NCBI GenBank assembly: GCA_018267155.1
Contig: JAFDZE010000041.1
Location: forward strand, 1 to 64,000
From: Bacteroidota bacterium
Lineage (GTDB): Bacteria; Bacteroidota; Bacteroidia; Flavobacteriales_F; PHOS-HE28
Direction of reading: 5' to 3'
Length of the DNA stretch: 64,000 nt
In this document: positions 17,458 through 26,823 of the stretch, in pieces
Position numbering within the stretch: the first letter of the stretch is position 1
Layout: each line of letters begins with the position of its first letter
Made by a program: the position numbers and the translations under genes
The notes under the pieces: model-generated
Database searches by the model: none
The model's input: the letters and a program-made list of their open reading frames with translations, nothing else
Told to the model about the DNA's origin: nothing

Positions 17458-17477
17458 CGCCTGGGCTTGGTCAGGCG
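17458..17477 (-). terminator. Hairpin between prs and rplY
   Basis: CGCCTG and CAGGCG form a 6-bp stem with an 8-base loop just past the prs stop. No T run follows, so this may be an attenuator or RNA-processing site rather than a full terminator. Confidence 0.35.
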
Positions 17478-17482
17478 AGGTG

Positions 17483-18439
17483 TTATGCGATGATGAAGTG
17501 GCTGCTGATGCTCTCATGGGCGCGCATGCGCTGGATCACGCTGCCGAAGAGCGGAGCCACCGGGAGTACCTGGATCTTGGTGGTCTTTTCCATCTTCTGG
17601 GTGCTGATGGGAATAGTGTCGGTAACGATGAGCGAGGTGAGCGCGCTGCGCTCGATCCGATCGCACGCCTCGCCGCTGAGCACGGGATGCGTGCAGATGG
17701 CCCGGACGCTGTTGGCTCCCTGCTCCAGCATCATGTCGGCGGCCTTGGTAAGGGTGCCGGCCGTGTCGCACATGTCGTCCACGAGCATCACGTCCTTGCC
17801 CTTCACCTCACCGATCACCGTCATCTTCTCGATCTGGTTGGCCACCTTTCGCTGCTTGTAGCAGATGGCGATGTCCACCCCGAGGTGCTTGCCGTAGGCG
17901 TTCGCGCGCTTGGTACCGCCCGTGTCCGGTGCTACCATCAGAAGGTTCGGCAGGTTCAGGCTCTTGATGTACGGAACGAAGATGCTGCTGGCGAACAGAT
18001 GGTCCACCGGCACCTCGAAGAAGCCCTGGATCTGGTCGGCGTGCAGGTCCATGGTCATGATGCGGTCCACGCCGGCGGCGGTGAGCATGTTGGCCACCAG
18101 CTTCGCACCGATGCTCACCCGGGGCTTGTCCTTGCGGTCCTGCCGGGCGAAGCCGAAGTAGGGCATCACCGCCACGATCCGCTTGGCGCTCGCCCGCTTG
18201 GCGGCGTCCACCATCATCAGCAGTTCGAACAGGTTGTCGCTGGGCGGGAATGTGCTCTGCACGATGTACACCACATCGCCCCGCACCGTCTCCTCGAAAC
18301 TGGGCTGGAACTCCCCGTCGCTGAAGCGGTTGAGCACCACATTGCCCACGCGTTCACCACAGGCCGCAGCGATGCTTTCGGCCAAGTACTTCGAGGCGGT
18401 ACCACCGAAGATCTTGATGGTTTCCTGGAGGGTGGACAT
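17483..18439 (-). CDS. prs: Ribose-phosphate pyrophosphokinase (PRPP synthetase)
   Basis: The 318-residue enzyme transfers pyrophosphate from ATP to ribose-5-phosphate, giving PRPP for nucleotide, His and Trp synthesis. Conserved blocks are FSDGEFQPSFEETVRG, MPYFGFARQDRKDKPR (ATP loop), MDLHADQIQGFFEVPVDHL and the PRPP-binding loop VMLVDDMCDTAGTL. The length is normal. It is the first gene of the prs-rplY-pth cluster. A TACATTCG box 57 bp upstream on the same strand is a likely promoter. Confidence 0.98.
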   Translation of the reverse strand: MSTLQETIKIFGGTASKYLAESIAAACGERVGNVVLNRFSDGEFQPSFEETVRGDVVYIVQSTFPPSDNLFELLMMVDAAKRASAKRIVAVMPYFGFARQDRKDKPRVSIGAKLVANMLTAAGVDRIMTMDLHADQIQGFFEVPVDHLFASSIFVPYIKSLNLPNLLMVAPDTGGTKRANAYGKHLGVDIAICYKQRKVANQIEKMTVIGEVKGKDVMLVDDMCDTAGTLTKAADMMLEQGANSVRAICTHPVLSGEACDRIERSALTSLIVTDTIPISTQKMEKTTKIQVLPVAPLFGSVIQRMRAHESISSHFIIA

Positions 18440-18495
18440 GGGGTGATTCGCGTACCAGATCGCCTCGGCCCCGGCAGGGCCTCGCGAACGGGCCG

Positions 18496-18503
18496 CGAAT
18501 GTA
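18496..18503 (-). promoter_or_regulatory. Putative -7 promoter box for prs
   Basis: TACATTCG on the minus strand matches the recurrent TAnnTTYG pattern. Confidence 0.4.
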
Positions 18504-18607
18504 GCGATCCTGGGTGGTTTTCAACACCTGTTGGTGGAGGGGTTGTGGCGGGACCAGTCAGCGGGGAGAGTCACAGAATATGGAACAGTTCTCGGAGAAT
18601 TCGTGGC

Positions 18608-18615
18608 TACTTTCA
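18608..18615 (+). promoter_or_regulatory. Putative -7 promoter box for the secreted propeller/beta-helix gene
   Basis: TACTTTCA lies about 29 bp before the chosen ATG and resembles the TACTTTCG boxes elsewhere in the window. Confidence 0.35.
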
Positions 18616-18636
18616 ACGGCACTAAAGAACACTGCC

Positions 18637-21600
18637 ATGATCCTTCGATTTTGCTTTTCCGTGTCCAGTATCGCCATTGCCACGTCGCTGGCGCAAGGCC
18701 AAATGGTACCACCGGCACAAGGTCAAACCTTATGGGACTATCACACCGGATTCATGACCGAGCCGGGGGTGTCCGAATTCTCAGAGGAGGAGGGCAGCGC
18801 CTTGAGCCTCCACAACAAAATGATGATGCAATGGGCTCCTCGGTTGTTCCCAAGTGGAGACCTCCATGGCATCACTGAGGCGGTCCGCCAGCAAATGACC
18901 CGCATGTTGACCCATACGCGTAGCGGAGGAGGCATCGTATCCAACTGGAGTCCATTGGGTCCGATGGATATGCCGAACTATCAGAACACTGGTATTCCGA
19001 ATAGCAGAAATGGAACAGGGCAGATCCATGTGATCACGTTCGACCCTGGGTATGGGACCGGCAACAGCACGGTCTATTGCGGGTCCAGCTATGGTGGCAT
19101 GTTCAAGAGCACCAATGGGGGCGATTCTTGGACGTCGATGACCGATCATGCATTCCCATTCACACCCGTATCGGATATCGTTGTGCTCGACCAGGACCCG
19201 CAGACACTGATCGTTGGTACCGGCGGGGCTGATGGGTTCCGATACAGTTCAGGCGTTTGGCGGAGCACGAACGGGGGCGTTGATTGGGAGCACATCTCGG
19301 TCGGATTTCTTTCCGAAGCCACGATGTTCGTGAATGTGTACAACGTGGAGGTGCTTCAGTCCAACCCGGATATCGCCTTCATTGCAACTACGAATGGACT
19401 ATACAAGACCACCAACGCGCTTGCCACTGCGAGTTCTGTCACTTGGGAACTCGTTTTCGCGCCCACAGATGAGAACTATTGGAGTGGATTGACCTTCGGA
19501 AAAGGGAGTGCAACGGTTCTTTATGCATCCGGCAAGAATGTGTACCGGTCCACAGACCAAGGGGATACGTGGAGCACGATCACGGGGCCGGGCACGGGGC
19601 TGGATCTGTCTGATGCCACTTGGTCGGCACGTCCAGCAGTATCCCGGATCCACGTTGAGGCGGCTCGCAGTTCAGCCTATTCCAACTATCTGTACGCCTT
19701 GGTCAACACGGGCCGGAATAACAGCGGCGCTGGGAGCTACCCCTTCCGCTTCGATGCGAGTACGGGCACTTGGGAAGGAAGTACCACTGCACTCAGCAGC
19801 GGGGGCGCGACCGCACCGGGATGGGTGCCCATCGGCATTTCTCCGCAGGATGCCAACGGCCATTTAGTATACTATGGTGGATTGCAGATCAAACGTTCGC
19901 CGAACCACTGGCAATCGCCCTATACCGCCATTGCCACCACAAAGGTTCATGATGACGTGCAGGCACTCGTTTTCACCCCGAGTGGCGATGAGCTCTGGGC
20001 TGGTACACACGGGGGCGTGTTCCGATGCCAAGACGCATACGCGACGGCGATCACCAATGCCCCTTGGCAAGCAAGGAATTCCGGTCTGAATGTGGGGTTG
20101 GTCTATTGCAACGCCAGTAGTCCGACCGATCGTTTCGGTGTGCTATCCGGTGACCAGGACAACGGCCTGCGTCGCATGGATCCTGGCCTGGGTGAACCGG
20201 GCACATGGCGCTCGCTTTTGATCGGCGATGGCTCCCGCGTGGCTTACAGTACGGACGGCGAGCACGAGTACGGCGTGGACTACAGGAACATGACTGTGTA
20301 CAAGTGGCGGGACCACAGCACGACAACGAACGAGTCCACCAATCTGGCCGCGATCGGGGCATGGACCGGAGATCCAAGAAGAGCGATCGAGCCCAACGAG
20401 AACGACGGGCGTATGATGTTCGGTTATACGGACATCTGGGAAGAAACCGATCCGGACGCAACGATCGGAAATATGGGTTCCTCCGGCGGGCACATCCGTC
20501 TGACGCAATACGAGTTCGACAATATCGACGAATACATCGTGGATTGCATGCGCATGCAATTCACTGACGCGGTGATCGCCCCAACGAACGAAGCTTACAT
20601 CTACCTGGCGACCCCGGCTCGTGCACAAAACAGCGATTGCCCGAACGGCCCGTACCCCTCATCGTTGATACGGTCGATTATCCCGGCGCAGATCAACATG
20701 TTCGGCCATTATGCGCTGGAGGGTGTTGAACTCCCCGGTGCTGGCATCTCAGTCACGCAGATTGTTGTAGACCCAACAGATCCTGAACGGATCTGGATCG
20801 CCTGTTCAGGTTTTGAGGCTGACCAGAAAGTGCTTTGCTCCAATAGCCGAGGGGATGTCGGGTCGTGGGTGAATTGGGACCCCAATGGAACCCTGCCCAA
20901 CCTCCCGGTGAACGATCTGATCTACCAGAAGGGAACTGATGGGGGACTATATGTGGCCATGGATGTTGGGGTCTATTACCGGAACAACTCGTCGGAAGAT
21001 TGGACCCCCTACTACGAGACGCTTCCGAATGTCCAGGTCAATGATCTCGATATCAACTATTGTGCAGGCAAGATCCGCGCAGGCACCTACGGTCGCGGCC
21101 TCTGGGAAAGCGACCTCGCCGAGCGGCCAACGGTGGAGAAGGTCGTCTCAGCCTCTGTCACTTGGGACTTCCACCGCAACCTCGCGCAAGACTTGCACGT
21201 CACCAACAACGCCACCCTCACCATCTCCAGCACCGTCAATTTCGCGCCCGACACACGCCTCATTATCGACCCCGGCGCTCATGTGATCGTACTGGACGGT
21301 GGTAGACTCACGAACCTCTGCGGTGAAGACTGGGACCGCGTGGAGGTGCGTGGCAACACTTCGGTTGACCAAGTTCCGCTGACCGATCAAGGATATCTGG
21401 AACTGCGGGCGGGTGCAGTGGTGGAACATGTCCGCAACGGCGTATGCCTTTTCGGAACGGATGCCGAGGGCGATCCCGATCTGGCCACCACCGGCGGCGT
21501 GGTCCGGAGCATCGGCACGGCCACCAACCCGGTGATCTTCCGGGATTGCAAACGCGGGATCTGGGCCAAGGACTACAACTTCTACCAACGGTCCAAGGTC

Positions 21601-23619
21601 TTGTACACGAACATGGAGTCCTCCTTGGACGGCACGATCGACCACATCCGTCTTGAGGGCTTGCGGAACTTCCCGATCAACCACTCCTCGTTCACGGCGG
21701 TAGGGTTCCACGATACCCCCGCGCCCACCGGCATCCGTTCATTCGACTCTCGCTTCACCGTGCAGGACTGCTCCTTCGCGAACTTGACAACGGGCGTCCG
21801 CGCCAGCGATGCGACGCTTGTCAAACCCTGTTACGTCCGCAACAACTCCTTCGACCATTGCGATCGGGGCATCACCTTGAACGGGGTGTACAACGCGGAG
21901 GTCACTGGCAACACCTTCCTCATCCCAGCCAGCGGTGGTAGCTGGATCCCCGACCCCAGCATGTTCTACTACCCCATCCCGTACGGTGCCTACCTGTACG
22001 ATTGCGAGGGCTACGAGGTGGAGGGCAACGATTTCATGGGTACCTCAGCCCATGGCAACATCGGCCTGCTCATCCGAGGCAGCGACCAATTGCCGAACGA
22101 ATTCGCGCTGAACACCTTCAAGAAGCTCTATGTGGGCAGCCAGGTGCAGGGCTACAACCGCAGCCCGGACGACGGCCTGAAGTTCCGCTGCAACCTCTAC
22201 GGCAACACGGATGGCACCGATGGTTGTGTGTACGACATGGCCCTCACCACCGATGATGCGGCAATCGCGCCTGTTCAGGGCAGCGTGGATGACCCCGCCG
22301 GGAACCGCTTCTATCCGAATTGCACCACCAGCGGGGAGGAGACGGACATCTACGTGGATCACCAGTCATCCAGTGGGTTCCTCTATTTCCATCATGAAGA
22401 TGAATTCACAGACCCCGGCTGCATTACATCGGCGGTCATCCCACAAGCAACGGACTATGGCTTCGACGAGAGCGGACCAGGAACTTCCTGCCCTGATGAT
22501 CCAAGCCATGTTATCAGTATCAGCGCCCACAAATCGGCCTTCCATGCGGCCACGGGTCCTTACGTGGCGCTAAAAGCCGTGTACGACGGTGAAGTGAACG
22601 GTGGGAATACGGAGGATCTGGTCCACATGGTGGCGGATGAGAACATCCCTTCGTTCACGCTCCGCAACGCCTTGCTGGCCGCCTCACCAAGATTGAATGA
22701 TTCAGTGGTGATCCCAGCCATCCTTCGGGACCCCGCGATGGACGAAGGTCATCTTGTCCAGGTACTGCTGGCCAACTCCCCGCTCTCAGCGGACGCGGGC
22801 CAGGCAGTAAAGGGGAGCTATGTGGAAGAACTCTACACGGAACTGTGGGAACAGCAGCAGAATCATGAACTCCGTTGGACTACGCTGGTGGAGGCAGAGC
22901 TTTCATTGCTGCGCATTGGCGCAGAGCGTTCCCGCCACGACTATTTCCGCGGGCTATTGGAGAATGACAGCACGGGCATCGCGCTGATGAGCATGGACGA
23001 GGTGGTGAATGACACGGTTGTTCCCGCCACACCCATGGAGCAGATCGCGCTGCTGATAGCCCAGGCAGATTGGACTGAAGCTGACGATCGGCTCGCCGAC
23101 CCGAACGCCTACGGCCTACGCGAAGACCTGGCTGTGGTAATGACTGTTGTGCGACTGATCACGGAGGACGTCGATGTTGCCTTGGCCACTGTGAATGCTG
23201 CTGAAACCCCGCTGAGGTTGATCGCTTCCGATATTCGTTCACAAGGCCACGGGGTAGCGCGGAACCTGCTCGAGCGCTTCTTGTCTGATTCTTTGCTGGA
23301 ACCTGTGATCCTGCCTGGTACGGAACGGACTATGATCGCCTCTACCACCAGCAAAGCCGGGCAGCAGAGCCGCATCGAGGCGCGTCCCAATCCTGCCAGC
23401 ACGCTCGTCAGTGTCCTACTGCGTGGTGCGCCCATCGGGCAGGGGGCTTACCTAAACCTCGCGGATGCTAAAGGAATGGTGGTCAAGCGTATTCCGCTTA
23501 TTCCGTTCCAGTCGTTCGTGGATCTGAATGTCGCAGACATGTCCAGTGGCCTCTATCGGTTGTCCCTGTCAGGAATCAACTGTGAGTACCCCGGTGTGTC
23601 GTTGAGCATCGTCCACTGA
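18637..23619 (+). CDS. Large secreted BNR-propeller and parallel beta-helix protein with T9SS tail
   Basis: I chose the ATG that opens a signal peptide (MILRFCFSVSSIAIATSLAQ); the frame is open further upstream but carries no export signal. The product is 1660 residues. Residues about 130-800 hold BNR/sortilin-type propeller repeats (FKSTNGGDSWTSM, WRSTNGGVDWEHI, YRSTDQGDTWSTI). Residues about 860-1230 form a right-handed parallel beta-helix pattern (YVRNNSFDHCDRGITLNGVY, NAEVTGNTFLIP). A mostly helical region follows. The end is a T9SS tail (ARPNPASTLVSVLL ... SSGLYRLSLSG). Propeller plus beta-helix suggests binding or breakdown of polysaccharide or surface display, but no catalytic motif is evident. 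Two more cargo genes follow without gaps. Confidence 0.82.
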   Translation: MILRFCFSVSSIAIATSLAQGQMVPPAQGQTLWDYHTGFMTEPGVSEFSEEEGSALSLHNKMMMQWAPRLFPSGDLHGITEAVRQQMTRMLTHTRSGGGIVSNWSPLGPMDMPNYQNTGIPNSRNGTGQIHVITFDPGYGTGNSTVYCGSSYGGMFKSTNGGDSWTSMTDHAFPFTPVSDIVVLDQDPQTLIVGTGGADGFRYSSGVWRSTNGGVDWEHISVGFLSEATMFVNVYNVEVLQSNPDIAFIATTNGLYKTTNALATASSVTWELVFAPTDENYWSGLTFGKGSATVLYASGKNVYRSTDQGDTWSTITGPGTGLDLSDATWSARPAVSRIHVEAARSSAYSNYLYALVNTGRNNSGAGSYPFRFDASTGTWEGSTTALSSGGATAPGWVPIGISPQDANGHLVYYGGLQIKRSPNHWQSPYTAIATTKVHDDVQALVFTPSGDELWAGTHGGVFRCQDAYATAITNAPWQARNSGLNVGLVYCNASSPTDRFGVLSGDQDNGLRRMDPGLGEPGTWRSLLIGDGSRVAYSTDGEHEYGVDYRNMTVYKWRDHSTTTNESTNLAAIGAWTGDPRRAIEPNENDGRMMFGYTDIWEETDPDATIGNMGSSGGHIRLTQYEFDNIDEYIVDCMRMQFTDAVIAPTNEAYIYLATPARAQNSDCPNGPYPSSLIRSIIPAQINMFGHYALEGVELPGAGISVTQIVVDPTDPERIWIACSGFEADQKVLCSNSRGDVGSWVNWDPNGTLPNLPVNDLIYQKGTDGGLYVAMDVGVYYRNNSSEDWTPYYETLPNVQVNDLDINYCAGKIRAGTYGRGLWESDLAERPTVEKVVSASVTWDFHRNLAQDLHVTNNATLTISSTVNFAPDTRLIIDPGAHVIVLDGGRLTNLCGEDWDRVEVRGNTSVDQVPLTDQGYLELRAGAVVEHVRNGVCLFGTDAEGDPDLATTGGVVRSIGTATNPVIFRDCKRGIWAKDYNFYQRSKVLYTNMESSLDGTIDHIRLEGLRNFPINHSSFTAVGFHDTPAPTGIRSFDSRFTVQDCSFANLTTGVRASDATLVKPCYVRNNSFDHCDRGITLNGVYNAEVTGNTFLIPASGGSWIPDPSMFYYPIPYGAYLYDCEGYEVEGNDFMGTSAHGNIGLLIRGSDQLPNEFALNTFKKLYVGSQVQGYNRSPDDGLKFRCNLYGNTDGTDGCVYDMALTTDDAAIAPVQGSVDDPAGNRFYPNCTTSGEETDIYVDHQSSSGFLYFHHEDEFTDPGCITSAVIPQATDYGFDESGPGTSCPDDPSHVISISAHKSAFHAATGPYVALKAVYDGEVNGGNTEDLVHMVADENIPSFTLRNALLAASPRLNDSVVIPAILRDPAMDEGHLVQVLLANSPLSADAGQAVKGSYVEELYTELWEQQQNHELRWTTLVEAELSLLRIGAERSRHDYFRGLLENDSTGIALMSMDEVVNDTVVPATPMEQIALLIAQADWTEADDRLADPNAYGLREDLAVVMTVVRLITEDVDVALATVNAAETPLRLIASDIRSQGHGVARNLLERFLSDSLLEPVILPGTERTMIASTTSKAGQQSRIEARPNPASTLVSVLLRGAPIGQGAYLNLADAKGMVVKRIPLIPFQSFVDLNVADMSSGLYRLSLSGINCEYPGVSLSIVH

Positions 23620-23620
23620 C

Positions 23621-25093
23621 ATGGCTCTCCATTCTTGGGTTGCTGCCTTTGCAGTTCTCTGGGCGTGTACTGCCCTGGCTCAACCCTTCAGTGTGCGCCA
23701 TGACTACGCCCAGTCATCTGATACTGACTTTGGGGTCCGTGCGTTCTTAGTTGGTACTTCATTTATTGTCGTGCAAAGAGGGCACATTTCACCAGGAGGT
23801 GTAAACAGACTTTGCTTCACCGCAATAAGCGGCAATGGAACAGCAACCGACGTGGAGTCTTTCGGTAGGGATAGCTTAGGCTGTACTGCGGGTGGCTGCA
23901 ATGGTCCAACTTCTGCTTTAGGCGGAGATATCTTCATCTGTGGCTCGACAGATGATGGCACCCGTGTAGCGGCTCTCACTTGGAGATTGAGTTCGACACA
24001 TGATAGTCTTTGGTCGGTCTTTTTGTTCCCTGACACCACCGACAACTCGCTCGGAAAGATGGTGCGGTGTCGAACTGGAATGAACTATTCGACAGGCGGG
24101 GTTTGGCATGGGTCGGCAAGTGGGCAGGTGTTTTTGGCCAAGTTGGATAGCATGGGCTCCGTTGCGTGGATACGGGAGTACGGAACATCAGTCCGAGATG
24201 AAGGCTATTCACTGGATACCACACCTGATGGCGGCTTCATACTTGGCGGTCACACTTGGCTCAGCGCCACGAACTGGCAAGGCTATCTGGTGAAGACCGA
24301 CTCTGCTGGCAACGCCCTATGGCATCGGTATCTGGGTGGACCGTACAAGGATGGTTGGGCCAACGTGGTATGCACGGCGGATAGCGAGTACGTTTCGGTC
24401 GGCAGCTACGCGACCTATCAAACCGACAACACCACGAACAAGCGGCTCTATGCCGCACGGCTGAATGCGGACGGTGATGTGGAATGGGAGCGACAGTACG
24501 CTATGGCCAGCGAAGTGAACGAGCTCTCCTCCGTGACCGAACTGGCGGACGGGACTTTCATAGCGCCAGGCATTTACTATGACACCACTTCGTACAAGGG
24601 TGTGCTCTTGCGTTTTGACCAGAACGGGGATAGCATCTGGATGCGCACGTACCAACATCCACCACTGGTGGGTGTATTCAGCGTCCACTGGCTGGCCCAT
24701 GCTATCCAAACAACGGATGGAGGGTTCGTGGCGACCGGTTCGTGCAACGATGGAGAACAGGACCTGTGGGTATTGAAGGTGGACAGCTTCGGCTGTCTGG
24801 TGCCGGGCTGCCAGTTATATGACAACATCGCCGAGCAGGGCTTGGAACTCAACGTGCTGGCTTATCCCAATCCAACTCGGGGCAAGTTGTTCCTGAGTTT
24901 CCGATCGGCGCATCAGCCCACCGGAGAGTTCATCCTGTTCAATTCCGCAGGCGCGGATGTTCAGCGCTTTGCACCTGGTGGTTCGAGTGTGGAGATCGAC
25001 TACGACATTGGTCATCATCCAGCAGGCATGTATCTGTTGCAGTACCAAGAGCAGGGTCGGGTCAAGTGGTCACAAAAGGTCATCAAGGAATGA
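23621..25093 (+). CDS. Secreted repeat protein with T9SS tail
   Basis: The ATG lies one base after the previous stop, so it is co-transcribed with the large propeller gene. The 490-residue product has a signal peptide (ending CTALAQ). Repeats of the TTPDGGFILGGHTW ... GYLVKTDSAGNALWHRY type follow, common in Bacteroidota secreted propellers, and then a T9SS tail (AYPNPTRGKLFLSFRS ... HPAGMYLLQYQEQGRVKWSQ). Its tail closely resembles that of the next gene, suggesting duplication. The first 700 bases look noticeably more AT-rich than the surroundings, a possible sign of later acquisition. No enzymatic motif is seen. Confidence 0.78.
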   Translation: MALHSWVAAFAVLWACTALAQPFSVRHDYAQSSDTDFGVRAFLVGTSFIVVQRGHISPGGVNRLCFTAISGNGTATDVESFGRDSLGCTAGGCNGPTSALGGDIFICGSTDDGTRVAALTWRLSSTHDSLWSVFLFPDTTDNSLGKMVRCRTGMNYSTGGVWHGSASGQVFLAKLDSMGSVAWIREYGTSVRDEGYSLDTTPDGGFILGGHTWLSATNWQGYLVKTDSAGNALWHRYLGGPYKDGWANVVCTADSEYVSVGSYATYQTDNTTNKRLYAARLNADGDVEWERQYAMASEVNELSSVTELADGTFIAPGIYYDTTSYKGVLLRFDQNGDSIWMRTYQHPPLVGVFSVHWLAHAIQTTDGGFVATGSCNDGEQDLWVLKVDSFGCLVPGCQLYDNIAEQGLELNVLAYPNPTRGKLFLSFRSAHQPTGEFILFNSAGADVQRFAPGGSSVEIDYDIGHHPAGMYLLQYQEQGRVKWSQKVIKE

Positions 25094-26757
25094 AGCACAC
25101 GATAGCCTTGCCCCGTAACACGTCAAGCGAAGGACGCTTGGGAGCAGTGACCAGGATCCGAGCGAATGCCCCGGGTGTTCAACACCGCATCGGCTTATCG
25201 GTGATCAGCATGCTTTTCAGTGCGTTGCTGCCCGCTCAAGACCTCCGCCCCCTGTGGGCCACATCGATACCCGCCTCGCATGTGAACGTGATCGCCGACA
25301 GTTCTTATGGTTGTTGGCTCAGCGGGGGCTATGGGCAGCCGCTGGTGTTCGGCCCGGACACGCTGTTGGTCGAAGGAGGTGGTGCGAACGGATTCGTGGC
25401 GCGGTACGATGGGTTCGGATCGGCGCAATGGGGCCTACGGACGAACGCGGGCGCCTTTCATATGATGGCCCGCTCGGGTGGCGCAGGCATCATCGGTGCT
25501 TTCAGCGGAACGTTCGAGATCGGCGATTCCACGGCGACCTCGGCACAGGGTCTGGGATTGGCCATTACGCTGATCGACGATGATGGCACCATCGCGTCGG
25601 TCCATCCGATCCCGGATGTGCTGCGGGTTAGCGGAAATTTCAGCCTCCATGATATGGCACCGTTCATGGATGGCTCGAGCGATGTCGGATTGTATGGTTC
25701 CTTCGGGGATACGTTGATGGTCGCCGACACCAGTTTGGTCGGGGTTGATGGGACCCACTTCCTGGCCCGCATCGGTGACGATGGCGCGTTGAGATGGGCG
25801 CGATCGATCGGAATCGCTGGTCAAACCGGGCAGCTGGTTATTGATGGGAGCGGGCGTTCGATCATTACTGGAGAGAACCCGTCGGATCAATTGCCCGATA
25901 CGATCCTCTCATTCGGCGGGGTCTTCGTCGCCTCCTTTGGCGCTGATGGATCTTTCTTGTGGAGCCAGGTGTTCGGTGACCAGCCCACGAGCTATGGTCC
26001 CATGGTCGATGTGGACCAGCAAGACCGCGTGATCTTCGGTTACACTAATGCGGCATTCGACTTCGGTACATCGAGCGTTCCGGAGGTCCATTGTTTCAGT
26101 GCCGAAGGCACAGCCCTGTGGAGTGCGACGGCCGAGGGGGCAACCCCCCATCTGTTCTCCGGAACGATCCGAACCAGGCCCTCGGGACCGATCGTGCTTA
26201 CAGGGTGGGGATACGGTCCATCGGTCAATTTCGGGACCCATCTGTTCACGCCGGGCAACGACCCCACGAGCTTTATCGCCACGCTATCCGCAAGCGGCGA
26301 GTGGGTGGACCTGTACCAGGACGCGGGCGACCACAACGTTTGGGGCGCTTCCTTGACTGAAGAGGTGGGGGGAAAGATGTACGGCGTTGGGCGTTTTGAG
26401 TTGACCATCGACCTCAGCCCGTGGGTTCCGCCTGTGGTATCAGCCTTACCGGAAGCAACGTACGTTATCGAGCTTGGGCCCTCAGCCATGCCTGTCCCAG
26501 AGGCTGAACTATTTCCTGTTCGGCTGTGGCCCAATCCCACCAACGACAGAATTTTCCTCCGCTTTCCCGATGCAGTGGAACCGAATGGCGAGTTCGTGTT
26601 ATTGAATGGCGCAGCACAGGCAGTACAGCGTTTCCGGCCCGGCTGCAAACAGGTTGAAATTGACCTGGACATCGGGCATCGTGTGTCGGGTCTGTACATG
26701 CTCCAGTACCGTGATGCGGATGGGGTTCGATGGAGCGGCCGCATTGTCAAGGAGTAG
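25090..26757 (+). CDS. Secreted repeat protein with T9SS tail
   Basis: The ATG overlaps the preceding stop (ATGA). The 555-residue product has an unusually long basic N-region before its hydrophobic segment (about 34-48, ending LLPAQ); an internal Met shortly before that segment is a possible real start. The body consists of propeller-like strands with phrases such as ARYDGFGSAQWGLRTNAGA and ARIGDDGALRWARSIGIAGQ. The T9SS tail (LWPNPTNDRIFLRFPDA ... VSGLYMLQYRDADGVRWSGR) is nearly the same as that of the gene before it. It is the third gene of a cargo operon. The biological target is unknown. Confidence 0.78.
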   Translation: MKHTIALPRNTSSEGRLGAVTRIRANAPGVQHRIGLSVISMLFSALLPAQDLRPLWATSIPASHVNVIADSSYGCWLSGGYGQPLVFGPDTLLVEGGGANGFVARYDGFGSAQWGLRTNAGAFHMMARSGGAGIIGAFSGTFEIGDSTATSAQGLGLAITLIDDDGTIASVHPIPDVLRVSGNFSLHDMAPFMDGSSDVGLYGSFGDTLMVADTSLVGVDGTHFLARIGDDGALRWARSIGIAGQTGQLVIDGSGRSIITGENPSDQLPDTILSFGGVFVASFGADGSFLWSQVFGDQPTSYGPMVDVDQQDRVIFGYTNAAFDFGTSSVPEVHCFSAEGTALWSATAEGATPHLFSGTIRTRPSGPIVLTGWGYGPSVNFGTHLFTPGNDPTSFIATLSASGEWVDLYQDAGDHNVWGASLTEEVGGKMYGVGRFELTIDLSPWVPPVVSALPEATYVIELGPSAMPVPEAELFPVRLWPNPTNDRIFLRFPDAVEPNGEFVLLNGAAQAVQRFRPGCKQVEIDLDIGHRVSGLYMLQYRDADGVRWSGRIVKE

Positions 26758-26823
26758 TTCCACACTTTGTGCGCACCTTTGTCCCCCGGCAGCCGGGGTC
26801 CATAGGCGACCCGAGCGGCGAAC

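Noticed and set aside
17423-18625. Plus-strand frame of 400 codons
   Set aside because: It is antisense to prs, which is unambiguous.
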